Source: Streptomyces sp. NBC_00425
GTDB lineage: Bacteria > Actinomycetota > Actinomycetes > Streptomycetales > Streptomycetaceae
Direction of reading: 5' to 3'
DNA length: 64,000 nucleotides
Assembly (NCBI RefSeq): GCF_036030735.1
Contig: NZ_CP107928.1
Location: 3,782,001 to 3,846,000 of the forward strand
Shown here piece after piece: positions 1-9,073 of this stretch. A program made the translations under genes and the position numbers. Numbering within the stretch: position 1 is the stretch's first letter; each line of letters opens with the position of its first letter. The notes below the pieces were generated by a model. It was not told the DNA's origin. It was given only the letters and a program-made list of their open reading frames with translations, and did not search any database.

Positions 1-404
1 GCTGCCGCCAGCGTGGGGTCGATGACCCGCTCGCCCGCCAGCACCCTGCGCACCGCCTCCGCGAGTTGCGCCGCGGGCGCGTCCTTGACGAGGAAGGCGT
101 CGGCGCCGGCCTCCATGGCACTGCGCAGATAGCCGGGGCGGCCGAAGGTCGTCAGCACGACCAGCTTCAACCCCGGCAGCTCCTTGTGGAGTTCCGCGGC
201 CGCCTCGATGCCCGTCGCACCCGGCATCTCGATGTCGAGGAGGGCGACGTCGACGTCGTGGGCGCGGGCGGCGGCGAGGACCTCGTCGCCGCGCGCCACC
301 TGGGCGACCACCTCGATGTCGTCCTCGAGGCCGAGCAGGGCCGCCAGGGCCTCGCGGACCATCGACTGGTCCTCCGCCAGCAGAACCTTGATCGTGCCAC
401 TCAT
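1..404 (-). CDS. NarL/DesR-type response regulator (partial, receiver domain only)
   Basis: Cytoplasmic transcriptional response regulator, cut by the left edge so that only about the first 134 residues are present. They form a complete receiver domain: acidic pair E11-D12, phospho-acceptor D57 in LLDIEMPG, T85/T86, and K107 in FLVKD. The DNA-binding HTH expected after it lies outside the window. Its ATG overlaps the kinase stop (ATGA, 401-404), so the two are translationally coupled partners. The family is usually paired with HisKA_3 kinases, as here. The HTH class (NarL/LuxR) is inferred from the receiver type, not seen. Confidence 0.9.
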   Translation of the reverse strand, partial: MSGTIKVLLAEDQSMVREALAALLGLEDDIEVVAQVARGDEVLAAARAHDVDVALLDIEMPGATGIEAAAELHKELPGLKLVVLTTFGRPGYLRSAMEAGADAFLVKDAPAAQLAEAVRRVLAGERVIDPTLAA

Positions 405-1591
405 GAGCGGGATCCTACGTCCGGCAGGTCGCCGGCCGGGACCCGGGCGACCAGGCGGAAGCCGCGCTTGAGGCGCTCCGTCTCCAGCACGCCGCCCGCC
501 TTCTCCAGACGCTCCGTCAGGCCGGTCAGTCCATTGCCGGGGCCTTTGCCCGAGCCGCCGGAGCCGTCGTCCTCGACGGAGAGTTCGAGGACGGGGCCGT
601 CGAGGGTCTGGCGGCGCACGACGTCCACCGTGCAGCGGGCGGCGCCGCTGTGCCGGACGACGTTGGTGATCGCCTCGCGCAGGGTCCAGGCGAGGGCGGA
701 CTCACTGTCCTCGGGGACGCCGTCCACGTCGGGTTCGGCGGGCAGTGAGGCGACGATGCCGGCCGCCGTCAACGCGACCTGAGCGCCGGCGAGTTCGGCG
801 GCCAGCCGGGGGCGGCGGTAGCCGGTGACCGCCTCACGGACGTCGACCAGGGCCTGTCGGCTGACCTGTTCGATGTCGGCGACCTGCCGGGCCGCCTTGT
901 CGGGGTGGTCGGGGAGCATCCGGCCGGCCAGCTCGCTCTTGAGCGTGATGAGGGACAACGAGTGTCCCAGCAGGTCGTGCAGGTCCCTGGCCAGACGCAA
1001 CCGTTCCTCGTTCGCGGCCAGTTGGGCGACCGTGGCCCGCGCCTTGCGCAACTCGACCGTGGTGCGCACCAGCTGGCTCACGCCCGTCATCGCGAAACCG
1101 ATGAGCAGGACCAGCAGGAGCAGGTTCAGGGCCTCCTCCTCGTCGGTGCGCAGTCCGACGGCGAGGAGCACGGCGCCCGTGCCCGGGATCGTCCAGAGCG
1201 CCAGCCGCATCGGCAGCACGCTTCCGCAGGCGACGGAGACGTAGCAGTACAGGCCGAGCCAGGCGGAGCCGAGGGTCAGGGAGAGGACGGTGGCCACCAC
1301 GGCCATGGAGCCGATGAGGGCGCCGACCGCCTTCGTGGGGTACGGCGTGTCCCCCATGTTCCGGAACAGCAGCGCGAGGTAGAGCGCGACGAACACCGTG
1401 AGTCCGAGCCAGCCGGCCGCCGTCCCGGACGTGGTGTGCTTCCCCGAGACCAGGTCGTGCACGGGCGAGCTGAGGAAGACCAGCCAGACCCCGATCCAGA
1501 GCAGCTTGCGCCGCCACAGTTCCCGCCGGTTGCGGGCGGGCCGGCCCGGCAGGAACCGGGCGCCCTCCAGGCTGCGCGGGTCGTCCGTCAT
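401..1591 (-). CDS. Sensor histidine kinase, HisKA_3 (DesK-like)
   Basis: Membrane sensor kinase of 396 residues. Several hydrophobic segments fill roughly residues 30-175, followed by a short helical linker. The dimerisation/phospho-acceptor motif ARDLHDLLGH has its histidine at about residue 205. A HATPase_c domain follows, with an N-box (REAITNVVRHSG) and a glycine-rich lid (DDGSGG). No separate periplasmic sensor domain is visible, so it probably senses within or near the membrane like DesK. ATG at 1591 was chosen because AAGG lies at suitable spacing; GTG at 1600 is possible and would overlap the upstream permease stop. It sits in one operon with an ABC-2 exporter upstream and its response regulator downstream, which suggests it senses the exporter substrate or membrane stress. 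Confidence 0.92.
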   Translation of the reverse strand: MTDDPRSLEGARFLPGRPARNRRELWRRKLLWIGVWLVFLSSPVHDLVSGKHTTSGTAAGWLGLTVFVALYLALLFRNMGDTPYPTKAVGALIGSMAVVATVLSLTLGSAWLGLYCYVSVACGSVLPMRLALWTIPGTGAVLLAVGLRTDEEEALNLLLLVLLIGFAMTGVSQLVRTTVELRKARATVAQLAANEERLRLARDLHDLLGHSLSLITLKSELAGRMLPDHPDKAARQVADIEQVSRQALVDVREAVTGYRRPRLAAELAGAQVALTAAGIVASLPAEPDVDGVPEDSESALAWTLREAITNVVRHSGAARCTVDVVRRQTLDGPVLELSVEDDGSGGSGKGPGNGLTGLTERLEKAGGVLETERLKRGFRLVARVPAGDLPDVGSRS

Positions 1592-1596
1592 GGCGC

Positions 1597-2337
1597 TCAC
1601 GCCTTCAGGGTGTCCTTCCGGTACAGCCAGGCCGCGCCGCCCGTGAACAGGGCGAAGAAGACGGCCAGGATCACGATGTCCTCGGCATGCGGGGCCCGGC
1701 TCTGCTCGATCGCCTGCCCCAGGGCAGCGTACGCGTGCGTGGGCACCCACCTGGCGATGTCCTGCAGCCAGCCCGGGAAGGTCGTCGTGGGCATCCACAG
1801 GCCGCCGAGGATCGACAGGCCGAAGTAGGTGATCATCGTGATGGGGCGGACGGCGTCCCCGGTCGCGAGGTAGCCGATCGCGACGCCCAGGGCGGCGAAG
1901 ACGAGGCTGCCGGCCCAGATCGCGCCGGTGAGCGCGACCCACTGCCAGGCGTCCAGCCGTACGTCCTTCACGATGGCCGCGACAGCGAAGACGACGACGA
2001 TGGAGGGCAGGCTGACCACGGCGGCGCTCGCCGTCTTGGCCAGGACGTAGCCGCGGCCCGGGAGCGTGGTCAGCCGCAGCTGCCGTACCCAGCCGCTCTG
2101 CCGTTCCTTGGCGATGCGCTCGCTGTTGCCCATCAGGACCGCCGTGAGGGCGCCGAAGGAGGCCATCGAGACCATCATGTACGTCGGGAGCGTGAGGCCC
2201 GTGCCGTCGATCTTCTCCTTGCTGTCGGAACTGCCCGCGATCAGCAGGAACAGCACGGACGGGTAGATCACCGAGAAGAACAGGAACTTGCGGTTGCGCA
2301 GGGCGCGGGTGAGTTCCAGCTTGATCAGGCCGTTCAC
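1597..2337 (-). CDS. ABC-2 type transporter permease
   Basis: Integral membrane subunit (246 residues) of an ABC-2 export system, with about six hydrophobic segments. The N-terminus MNGLIKLELTRALRNRKF is typical of the family just before TM1. It starts inside the stop of the ATPase gene (ATGA, 2334-2337), so the two should be made in fixed ratio. ATPase, permease, kinase and regulator in one operon is a recurrent actinobacterial arrangement for efflux of antibiotics or lipids under self-control. The substrate cannot be read from the sequence. Confidence 0.9.
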   Translation of the reverse strand: MNGLIKLELTRALRNRKFLFFSVIYPSVLFLLIAGSSDSKEKIDGTGLTLPTYMMVSMASFGALTAVLMGNSERIAKERQSGWVRQLRLTTLPGRGYVLAKTASAAVVSLPSIVVVFAVAAIVKDVRLDAWQWVALTGAIWAGSLVFAALGVAIGYLATGDAVRPITMITYFGLSILGGLWMPTTTFPGWLQDIARWVPTHAYAALGQAIEQSRAPHAEDIVILAVFFALFTGGAAWLYRKDTLKA

Positions 2338-3272
2338 CGGGTCTTCGCCTCCTCGGCGGTGGTGAGGGCGACGAAGGCCTGCTCCAGGCCGAGCCCTGCG
2401 ACTTCGAGATTGTGCGGGTAGAGGCCGAGGCCGTAGACCGCATGGACGGTGGCGTCGGCGTCGGCGGACTGGATGCGCACGGTCCGGCCCGACCCGGCGG
2501 CGGAGCCGCTGTGGGACACGGTCAGGGAGGTGAGGAACGGCAGGGCGCGCAGGGCGGCCTCGTCCATCTCGCCCTCCAGGTCGAAGGCGATGCGGCGGGC
2601 GCCGGCCTTGGCCTTGATCTCGGCGGCCGTGCCGTCGGCGAGCAGCCGGCCGCGGTGCAGGACCAGCACCCGGTCGGCGATGGCGTCGGCCTCTTCGAGG
2701 TAGTGGGTGGCGAACAGGACCGTGCGGCCCTGGTCCGCCTGTTCGCGCATGGTGGCCCAGAACGCCTGCCGGGTGGTGACGTCCATGCCGGTGGTGGGCT
2801 CGTCCAGGACGATGAGGTCGCTGTCGCCGGCGGTGGCGAGGGCGAACCGGACGCGCTGGGCCTGGCCGCCGGAGAGCTTGTCGACCTTGCGGTCGGCGAT
2901 CTGGGCGATGCCGGCGCGGGCCAGCACGTCGGCGGGCCGGTACGGCTTCGGGTGCAGCCGGCAGGCGAGGCCGACCAGTTCGGCGACCGTCACCTCGTCC
3001 ATCAGGCCGCCGCTCTGCAGCATCGCGCCGACCCGCCCGGCGACGATCGCCTCGCGCGGGGTGGCGCCGAAGAGCCGGACGGCGCCGCTGTCGGGGTGCT
3101 TGAGGCCGAGCAGCAGGTCGAGGGAGGTGGACTTGCCGGCGCCGTTGGGGCCGAGGAGCGCCACGGTCTCCCCCGGCCGGATGTCGAGCGTCAGGCCGTC
3201 CACGGCCCGTACGTCGCCGAAGCTCTTGGTCACCTGGTCGAACCCGACCACCGGTGCTGTCTGCGTCGTCAT
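2334..3272 (-). CDS. ABC-2 transporter ATP-binding protein
   Basis: Cytoplasmic ATPase (312 residues) that powers the adjacent permease. Walker A is LLGPNGAGKST (about residue 40), the signature is LSGGQAQR, Walker B is LIVLDEPTTGMD, and the H-loop is FATHYLEEAD. The roughly 90 C-terminal residues are the accessory domain common in DrrA/CcmA-like exporter ATPases. First gene of the four-gene operon; its promoter should lie in the 90 bp at 3273-3362. Drug or lipid efflux is the usual role of the family, and this is inference here. Confidence 0.92.
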   Translation of the reverse strand: MTTQTAPVVGFDQVTKSFGDVRAVDGLTLDIRPGETVALLGPNGAGKSTSLDLLLGLKHPDSGAVRLFGATPREAIVAGRVGAMLQSGGLMDEVTVAELVGLACRLHPKPYRPADVLARAGIAQIADRKVDKLSGGQAQRVRFALATAGDSDLIVLDEPTTGMDVTTRQAFWATMREQADQGRTVLFATHYLEEADAIADRVLVLHRGRLLADGTAAEIKAKAGARRIAFDLEGEMDEAALRALPFLTSLTVSHSGSAAGSGRTVRIQSADADATVHAVYGLGLYPHNLEVAGLGLEQAFVALTTAEEAKTR

Positions 3273-3362
3273 GACGTCATCGTCGCCGCGACGGCCCCCG
3301 GCGCGGCAGTGTCGGACGTCCGGGGTGCCGCATGACAGATGTCACGCGGCACCCCGCTCGCG

Positions 3363-5810
3363 TCAGCTGGGGTCGGTGTCGATGATCCCGACCCGGTTCG
3401 TCCTGCTGATCAGGGCCGGGCGCAGGGCACTGATCACGTCCTCCACCGTGACCGGCGTCTTCTGGCCGGTGCCGCGGGTGATCAGCACGCCGTTGAACGC
3501 GCCGCCGTAGAGCTCCTTCAGCGCGGCCTTGTCGTAGCTCTCCACCAGCTTGCCGTCGATCGCCTTGACGCCGAGGAACTTCCACAGGGAGTTCTTCGGG
3601 CTCATCGGGACGGCGTGCGCCGCGTCGGTCTGCACGGTGACCTTGCCGGACATCGCCGGTTCGGCGAACTCCTTCATCATGCGGTCGACCTCGGCGTTCG
3701 AGACGGTCGGCTGCTTGGTGGTCGTCGGCACCGTGACCGCGGCGGCGGTGCCGGTCTCCACCTGGCTGCGGTAGGCGTCCACCACGGCCGACTCGGCCTT
3801 CGCCGCGTCGATGCCCTTGCCCGCCTTGCCGTAGACGGGGACGGCCTTGCCCGACGTGAACTTGATGGTGCCGTCCTGGGCCGAGCCGGAGCCGCCCGCG
3901 GCGTTCTTCAGGGCCGCCTGCAGCTTCTCCTCGTCCACCGGCATCGCGGGCTCGACCTCACGGTGCTGCCCGAACAGCGAGCCGATCACGGAGACCGGGT
4001 TGTAGTCGCTCCTGGCGGCGGCGTCGACGGTGGCCTGCATGTCGAACTGCAGGCCCGCCTGGTCCGGCTTGAGGGTGACCGTGTCGCCGCCGACGGACAG
4101 CTTCAGCGTCTGCGCGGCCCGCTTCTCGAACGCGTCGTCGAGCGTCTTGACGGCGTCGTCGCGGGTGCCGCCGCCGATGTCGACGCCGAGCACGGTGGTG
4201 CCCTTGGGCACGTCGGAGTGGTTCATCAGCAGGCCCGCGCCGTAGACGCCGACGCCCGCGACCACCACCAGGCCGCCCAGCAGCGGGAGTTTGCTGCGGC
4301 CCTTCTTCTTTTTCTTCTTGGCGTCGCCCGCGGACGTGCTCTGCGCGCCCTGCGCCGGCCCCTTGGGCGGGGTGTGCGGCAGCGGCCCCTCGGACGGCGT
4401 GCCGCCCGTGAAGGGACCTCCGGACCCGCCCTGGCCGCCTGCGGGCACGACGGGGATGCCGCTGGTGACGGTGTGCCCGGAGACGTTGTCGGCCGGTCGG
4501 CCGCCGTAGCCGCCCGCGCCCGGTCCGGGGGCGGGCTTCTGCGGGGTGAGGATCGCGGTGTCGTCGCTCAGGCCGCCGCCGGGGAGCCGGCCGGATCCGG
4601 TGCCCGCTCCGACGCCGGGGGCGAGGGCGGCGGAACGCGGGCCGCCGGGGCCGGACGGCGTACCGGGGACGCCGCCGTGCATCGGGGGCACGATCGGGCC
4701 GTCGCCGGTGACCGGGCCGCCGGTCGGGCCCGCGGGGCCGCCCTGGAGGCCGCCGCGGCCGTCGGGACCGCCCGGTCCGTCGGGGCCGTTGAAGTCGTAG
4801 GAACCGCCGGGTCCGCCGGGTCCGGCCGGGAGGCCGCCCTGGCCGTCGGGCCTGCCGCCGACGCCGTTCACGCCGTTGGGGGCCGGGAGACCGTTCTGGC
4901 CGGTGCCGGAGAAGTACGGCAGGTCGTCACGGCGCGACTCGGCGCCGCCCTGTGCCTGTGCCTGTCCCTGCGGCTGCCCCGGCTGCGGTCCCTGGCCCTG
5001 ACCCTGACCCTGACCCGGCGTCCGGCCCTGGCCGGTGCGCGGGCCGTTGCCGAGCGGACCGCCGGCCAGCGCCTCGGTCACGTCGAAGGATCCCGTGCCG
5101 CCGCCGTGTCCCGGCGCCACGGGGCCGCCGGTCGCACCGGAGAACCCGGCGCCGTTGGTGCCGCCGGAGCGGGCGCCGCCCGGCACGCTCATGGAGCCGA
5201 CCACCCCGCCGGGACGCCCCGCACCGGGCCGCGCGCCGCCGGGCGCACCGGCACCGGCACCGGGGGTCGGGCCTGCGGCCGCGGGGGCGGGGGCGCTCGC
5301 GGACGCTCCGGCCCCGGCGGCCGAACCGCCCGGCAGTCCGGCTCCGTTGGTGCCGCCGCCGCTCTGACCGGGCTTGCCCGGCGCGGACTTGCGTGGCGCG
5401 AACCAGTCGCTCGTCTTGTCCTCGGCGCCGGACGCGGGATCGCCGGGCAGCTCGAACGAGCCGGTGTCGGACGAGGTCGAGCCGACGGCGCCCGTGGGGG
5501 CCGTCGGCTGCGCGTCGACGACGGCGTCGGCCTTGCCGACCGGGCCGCTGTCGTCGCCCGCGCTCTCGGCGTCGGCGACGGGTGTGCGCACGACGACCGG
5601 CGGAATGGGCCGCGATCCCGGGATGTTGATGCGGATCCGGGTGGTCAGCGTGGTCTCGGTCTTGCGTTCCTCCGGCTGCGCGGCCGAACGGCCCGCGTCC
5701 GCACCGCCGTCGGACACCACGGGGGTGCCGTACGGCGGCGTACCCGAGGGGTATGCGGCTCCGCCGCGCCCGTTGGGCCCGGAGGACGGACTGTCAGTTT
5801 CACGACTCAA
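3363..5810 (-). CDS. Peptidoglycan-binding-like (VanW/PG_binding_4 type) membrane protein with a ~500-residue disordered N-terminus
   Basis: An 815-residue protein starting at TTG (5810), supported by GGAGAA seven bases upstream. Residues ~1-495 are low-complexity Gly/Pro/Gln/Ser, including QGQGQGQGPQPGQ-type runs. A lysine stretch (~500) is followed by one transmembrane helix (~505-527). The extracytoplasmic C-terminal ~285 residues look like the two putative peptidoglycan-binding (PG_binding_4) domains found before VanW domains, but no VanW domain follows. The topology is cytoplasmic disordered tail, single helix, outside domain. A role in wall sensing or anchoring is inferred from the fold only. 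It is apparently monocistronic. Confidence 0.75.
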   Translation of the reverse strand: MSRETDSPSSGPNGRGGAAYPSGTPPYGTPVVSDGGADAGRSAAQPEERKTETTLTTRIRINIPGSRPIPPVVVRTPVADAESAGDDSGPVGKADAVVDAQPTAPTGAVGSTSSDTGSFELPGDPASGAEDKTSDWFAPRKSAPGKPGQSGGGTNGAGLPGGSAAGAGASASAPAPAAAGPTPGAGAGAPGGARPGAGRPGGVVGSMSVPGGARSGGTNGAGFSGATGGPVAPGHGGGTGSFDVTEALAGGPLGNGPRTGQGRTPGQGQGQGQGPQPGQPQGQAQAQGGAESRRDDLPYFSGTGQNGLPAPNGVNGVGGRPDGQGGLPAGPGGPGGSYDFNGPDGPGGPDGRGGLQGGPAGPTGGPVTGDGPIVPPMHGGVPGTPSGPGGPRSAALAPGVGAGTGSGRLPGGGLSDDTAILTPQKPAPGPGAGGYGGRPADNVSGHTVTSGIPVVPAGGQGGSGGPFTGGTPSEGPLPHTPPKGPAQGAQSTSAGDAKKKKKKGRSKLPLLGGLVVVAGVGVYGAGLLMNHSDVPKGTTVLGVDIGGGTRDDAVKTLDDAFEKRAAQTLKLSVGGDTVTLKPDQAGLQFDMQATVDAAARSDYNPVSVIGSLFGQHREVEPAMPVDEEKLQAALKNAAGGSGSAQDGTIKFTSGKAVPVYGKAGKGIDAAKAESAVVDAYRSQVETGTAAAVTVPTTTKQPTVSNAEVDRMMKEFAEPAMSGKVTVQTDAAHAVPMSPKNSLWKFLGVKAIDGKLVESYDKAALKELYGGAFNGVLITRGTGQKTPVTVEDVISALRPALISRTNRVGIIDTDPS

Positions 5811-5963
5811 GGCAGGTTCTCCAGGTTGGCTCCGCCGCTCGCCACGACCTCACGGGCTGCTCGGCGGCGCGCACCACCATACTGGCCACTTCTGGCCCGT
5901 ATCCCACGACCGCCGGAAGACCCACACGGGACTCGCACGGTCACGCCGGGGTGAAGTGGTACG

Positions 5964-6374
5964 TCACTTGCCAAGTCGGACGTCTTCGCCGACCGGTTGC
6001 CGCCCTCCACCGAGGGTGGCACAGATCACAGCAAGGGCCATTCCGCCGAGCAGGAACAGATACGAGCCGCCGCCCGCGCCGAACAGGAAGTCGCCCTCCG
6101 GGCGGCCGGCGGTGGAGAGGATGACGGAGATCATCCAGCCGGCGGCCGGCGCGACCGCCCCGGCGCGGCTGCCGACGGCCCGCGCGCCGCCGACGAACAG
6201 CCCGGCGGCGCCCACGAGCGCGAGAAGCAGTCCGCCCGGGAACCAGCCGGCCTGGACGAGCGCTCCGGCGAGACCGGTGAGCGCGCCGAGCAGCAGCAGC
6301 CCGGCATAGGCGGCGGCCCGCCCGGCGGGCGGCATCCGCAGCGGCTGGGCGAGCATCGAACCCCGGTCGGACAT
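5964..6374 (-). CDS. Small membrane protein coupled to mshB (DUF6113-like)
   Basis: 136 residues with about four hydrophobic segments and no catalytic motif that I recognise. Its ATG (6374) overlaps the mshB stop as ATGA, so it is translated together with the mycothiol deacetylase. This pairing is conserved in Streptomyces as far as I recall. The function is unknown; context suggests only co-expression with mycothiol synthesis. The region 5811-5963 downstream holds no gene. Confidence 0.8.
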   Translation of the reverse strand: MSDRGSMLAQPLRMPPAGRAAAYAGLLLLGALTGLAGALVQAGWFPGGLLLALVGAAGLFVGGARAVGSRAGAVAPAAGWMISVILSTAGRPEGDFLFGAGGGSYLFLLGGMALAVICATLGGGRQPVGEDVRLGK

Positions 6375-7258
6375 CAGGCCGCCTCTCCCGCGTCGGTCGT
6401 TCCGGCGAACAGGTCGCTCTCCCTGTTCCCGCCGTGCACGGCTGCCTCGCCGCGGACGAGTTCGTAGTACTCGGTCGTGAAGAGGGGCTGGGCGAGGTCG
6501 TTGGAGAGGGCGAAGCACCGCTCCCCCGCGGCGACGGCGACCTGGGTGGCGTGCGCCCGCATCGCGGCGGCCTTGGCGGCGGCGTGCCCGGCGTGCGCGT
6601 CGATCTCGGCGGTGACGCGGTCGTCGTCCACGACGCCCGGCACGTCGGATACGGCGGCGGCGCTCGGGAACGGGAGGGCCGGCAGCTCCTCCCGGAGCTT
6701 CGCGAAGGCGGCCTCGGCGACGGAGCGTGGGACGCGGTTCCAGTACACCTTCGGAATGCGCCATCCGGCGGCCTCGGCCAGCTCGGCGGCGCGCATGGCG
6801 ACCCGGTGGGCCTGGATGTGGTCGGGGTGGCCGTAGCCGCCGTCCTCGTCGTAGGTGACGAGGACCTGGGGTCGCACCTCGAGGATCACCTCGACGAGGT
6901 GCGCGGCCGCGTCGTCGACGTCGGCCTGCCAGAAGGCGGCCGGGTCGTCGTTGTCGGCGAGGCCCATCATCCCGGAGTCCCCGTAGCGGCCCGCGCCGCC
7001 GAGCAGGCGGAAGTCGTCCACACCGAGCTCGGCCATGGCCGCCGCGAGTTCCCCCCTGCGGTGCTCGCCCAGCGCGGCGCCGGTCAGATGCCGCAGCTCC
7101 GGCGGGATGACCTCGCCGCGTTCACCGAGCGTGCAGGTGACCAGGGTCACGTGGACGCCCTCGGCCGCGTACCTGGCCATGGTCGCGCCGTTGTTGATCG
7201 ACTCGTCGTCCGGGTGCGCGTGCACCAGCAACAGACGCCGTGAGGGCAGTTCCGTCAT
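6374..7258 (-). CDS. mshB: N-acetyl-1-D-myo-inositol-2-amino-2-deoxy-alpha-D-glucopyranoside deacetylase (mycothiol synthesis)
   Basis: Zinc-dependent deacetylase that converts GlcNAc-Ins to GlcN-Ins, the second step of mycothiol biosynthesis, in the cytoplasm. The LmbE/PIG-L fold shows the N-terminal metal and catalytic motif AHPDDE (about residues 13-18) and the second metal motif [12 protein letters not shown] at 7258 (MTELPSRR) gives 294 residues, the usual MshB length; an upstream in-frame extension lacks family similarity. Mca, the related amidase, is the main alternative. Length and the DUF6113 partner favour MshB. Confidence 0.88.
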   Translation of the reverse strand: MTELPSRRLLLVHAHPDDESINNGATMARYAAEGVHVTLVTCTLGERGEVIPPELRHLTGAALGEHRRGELAAAMAELGVDDFRLLGGAGRYGDSGMMGLADNDDPAAFWQADVDDAAAHLVEVILEVRPQVLVTYDEDGGYGHPDHIQAHRVAMRAAELAEAAGWRIPKVYWNRVPRSVAEAAFAKLREELPALPFPSAAAVSDVPGVVDDDRVTAEIDAHAGHAAAKAAAMRAHATQVAVAAGERCFALSNDLAQPLFTTEYYELVRGEAAVHGGNRESDLFAGTTDAGEAA

Positions 7259-7312
7259 GGGCCCAACCCTACGAGGCGCCCCGTCTCCCCCCGCCACCTC
7301 CCCGCCGGTCCG

Positions 7313-8185
7313 TCACTCCTTCTCGACGAAGAGCGCTTCCGCGGACGACGCGGTGACGGCCCGGGTGAGCCATTCCCGCAGGAGATCGGGGTCGTCACAA
7401 TCGGTGACGCGCTCGCGCACTTCGTCGGAGACGTCGAGACCGCGGGCATCCAGAACGAGCAGGATGTCCTCGGCACCCCGCTGCGCACGCCCCTCGTCGC
7501 GGAACTCTTCGAAGATGTACGACTTGTACGGGGAAAGGTCCACAGCCACCAGGTTCCTCCAGAGTTCCGCGGCCCGACGATTGCTACCGAGGCCTTGAGC
7601 GATGAATTCAATGATCGTGACGACGACCGCCTCGGGAGCGTCGCGCAATGCGTTGGACAGGGATCTCAGTATCCCACTGACGTCCGTTTCCTTCGCGTGC
7701 GTGATGGCGGACAGCGCGGCCAGCGCCAAGTCAGCCCGAGCGTCGTCCGGGTCGGTGATCAAGGGCATGTTGTGCGGGCCGACCACCAGCGGACGCAGGG
7801 TGAGGGAGGGCCACTGCTCTGGCCCGAGGATCATGGGCCGTGCGGCCCACTCCGCGGTGGTCCGGTCCTGGCAGACGACCAGCAGCAGAGGTGGGACCTT
7901 GTACTTCGTGTACAGGAAGGACAGGTAGTAGGCCCAGCTGGCGGGCTTGTCCGGGTCCTTTGCGCTCTGTGCTTCAACAGCCAGCAAGAACGACTCGTCG
8001 CCGTCGAAGCGCAGCAGTGTGTCGACACGGCGTTCGACGGGCTGGGTCTCGGTGAGATCGGTCGGTAGAACCGTCACGCGCTCGGGTGGGATGAACGGGA
8101 GACCGAGCACCTTGGAGACCCCGGCGAAAAGGCCCGGATACTCCTGGAAAATTCGGTGCATCGCCTCATGGGACGCGCTGACCAT
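7313..8185 (-). CDS. PD-(D/E)XK nuclease-like protein (Rpn/transposase-nuclease type)
   Basis: 290 residues. The segment at about residues 52-76 (VDTLLRF followed by LLAVEAQ) fits the D-x(n)-(E)xQ core of PD-(D/E)XK proteins of the Rpn/YhgA group, with D55, E71 and Q73 as candidate active-site residues. The C-terminal half is helical with no motif that I recognise. Such proteins are often multicopy in Streptomyces and usually annotated hypothetical. DNA cleavage is inferred from the fold and has not been shown. It stands alone; a 54-bp gap separates it from mshB downstream. Confidence 0.65.
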   Translation of the reverse strand: MVSASHEAMHRIFQEYPGLFAGVSKVLGLPFIPPERVTVLPTDLTETQPVERRVDTLLRFDGDESFLLAVEAQSAKDPDKPASWAYYLSFLYTKYKVPPLLLVVCQDRTTAEWAARPMILGPEQWPSLTLRPLVVGPHNMPLITDPDDARADLALAALSAITHAKETDVSGILRSLSNALRDAPEAVVVTIIEFIAQGLGSNRRAAELWRNLVAVDLSPYKSYIFEEFRDEGRAQRGAEDILLVLDARGLDVSDEVRERVTDCDDPDLLREWLTRAVTASSAEALFVEKE

Positions 8186-8209
8186 GCGTTTCCTTTACTC
8201 GTGGGGTCT

Positions 8210-9073
8210 TCAGGGAGCCGACGCCGACTGCTCTTTGCAGTCGCGGCAGCGGGCGCCCGGTTCGGGTGAGCGGATGCCGCGGTCGCACCCGTCGCAGTTC
8301 CGCATCTCGTGCGGGGCGGGCGGCGGCGGAGCCGCGGGCGCACGGAACGACGGCGGCGGTGGCAGCAGGGCCGTGAGCCGGTGGGCCAGAAGGGCGGCGG
8401 GGCGGCGGACGCCTTCGGGCGGAAGGTCGGCGGTGAGGGCCTGGCGTACGACGGCGGGGCTGACGTCCCGCTCCAGCCAGGCGGCGACGCCGGGGGCGAG
8501 GTGGGCGGTGTCGCAGGCGGAGAGGAGGAGGGTCGAGTCGTAACGGCGCAGGCCCGCGAGGAGGTCGGTGGCCGCCTGGAGGAGGGCGGGGGCGGGGTAG
8601 CCGGGGCGCGGGACGGCGGGGAGTGGCTTGCGGGGTCCGCGCGCCTTCTTCGGCTTGGCCGGGGTCGCCGCGTGTTCGTCGGCTGCCGGGCGGGGGCCGT
8701 GGCGGCCGGGCTGGTTGCAGGAGACCGTGCGGGTGACCATCCGGCCGCCCCGGACTCGGGAGCGCTCCCGGCGCAGATAGCCGTGGGCCTCCAGTTCGCG
8801 CAGCCCGGCGGCGATACGGGTGGATCCCTCGGGGAAGCGGGCGGTGAGGGCCTTGATGTCGACGCGGGCGCCCTTGGGCAGCGACTGGATGTGCACGCCC
8901 AGCCCGATCGCCAGGAGCGACAGCTCGCGGTGCTGCGCGAGGTGGTTGCCGATCACCGTGAAGCGGGTGGTGTGACGGACGTTCTCGTGGGTCAGTCCGC
9001 CCACGCGGGTGTGGTTTTTGCCCGCGTTACGGGACTCAGCGCATGGGGGCGCGCTAGGGTTTTCCGTGTCCAT
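8210..9073 (-). CDS. Winged-helix transcriptional regulator with C-terminal zinc-ribbon-like motif
   Basis: 287 residues from ATG 9073. Residues ~30-115 contain a winged-helix domain (ALTARFPEGSTRIAAGLREL then a basic wing), resembling replication/helix-turn-helix regulators common on Streptomyces chromosomes. A Pro/Ala-rich middle follows. The extreme C-terminus carries CDGC...CRDC, a pair of CxxC motifs suited to zinc binding. Target genes are unknown. The inverted repeat at 9237-9252 upstream is a candidate site for autoregulation. The start is uncertain because a longer in-frame reading exists, but coding similarity ends here. Confidence 0.7.
   Translation of the reverse strand: MDTENPSAPPCAESRNAGKNHTRVGGLTHENVRHTTRFTVIGNHLAQHRELSLLAIGLGVHIQSLPKGARVDIKALTARFPEGSTRIAAGLRELEAHGYLRRERSRVRGGRMVTRTVSCNQPGRHGPRPAADEHAATPAKPKKARGPRKPLPAVPRPGYPAPALLQAATDLLAGLRRYDSTLLLSACDTAHLAPGVAAWLERDVSPAVVRQALTADLPPEGVRRPAALLAHRLTALLPPPPSFRAPAAPPPPAPHEMRNCDGCDRGIRSPEPGARCRDCKEQSASAP

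Noticed and set aside
3339..5954. 871-codon + strand frame opposite the low-complexity wall protein
   Set aside because: Repetitive complement of Gly/Pro codons; the minus-strand product has a membrane helix and recognisable domains.
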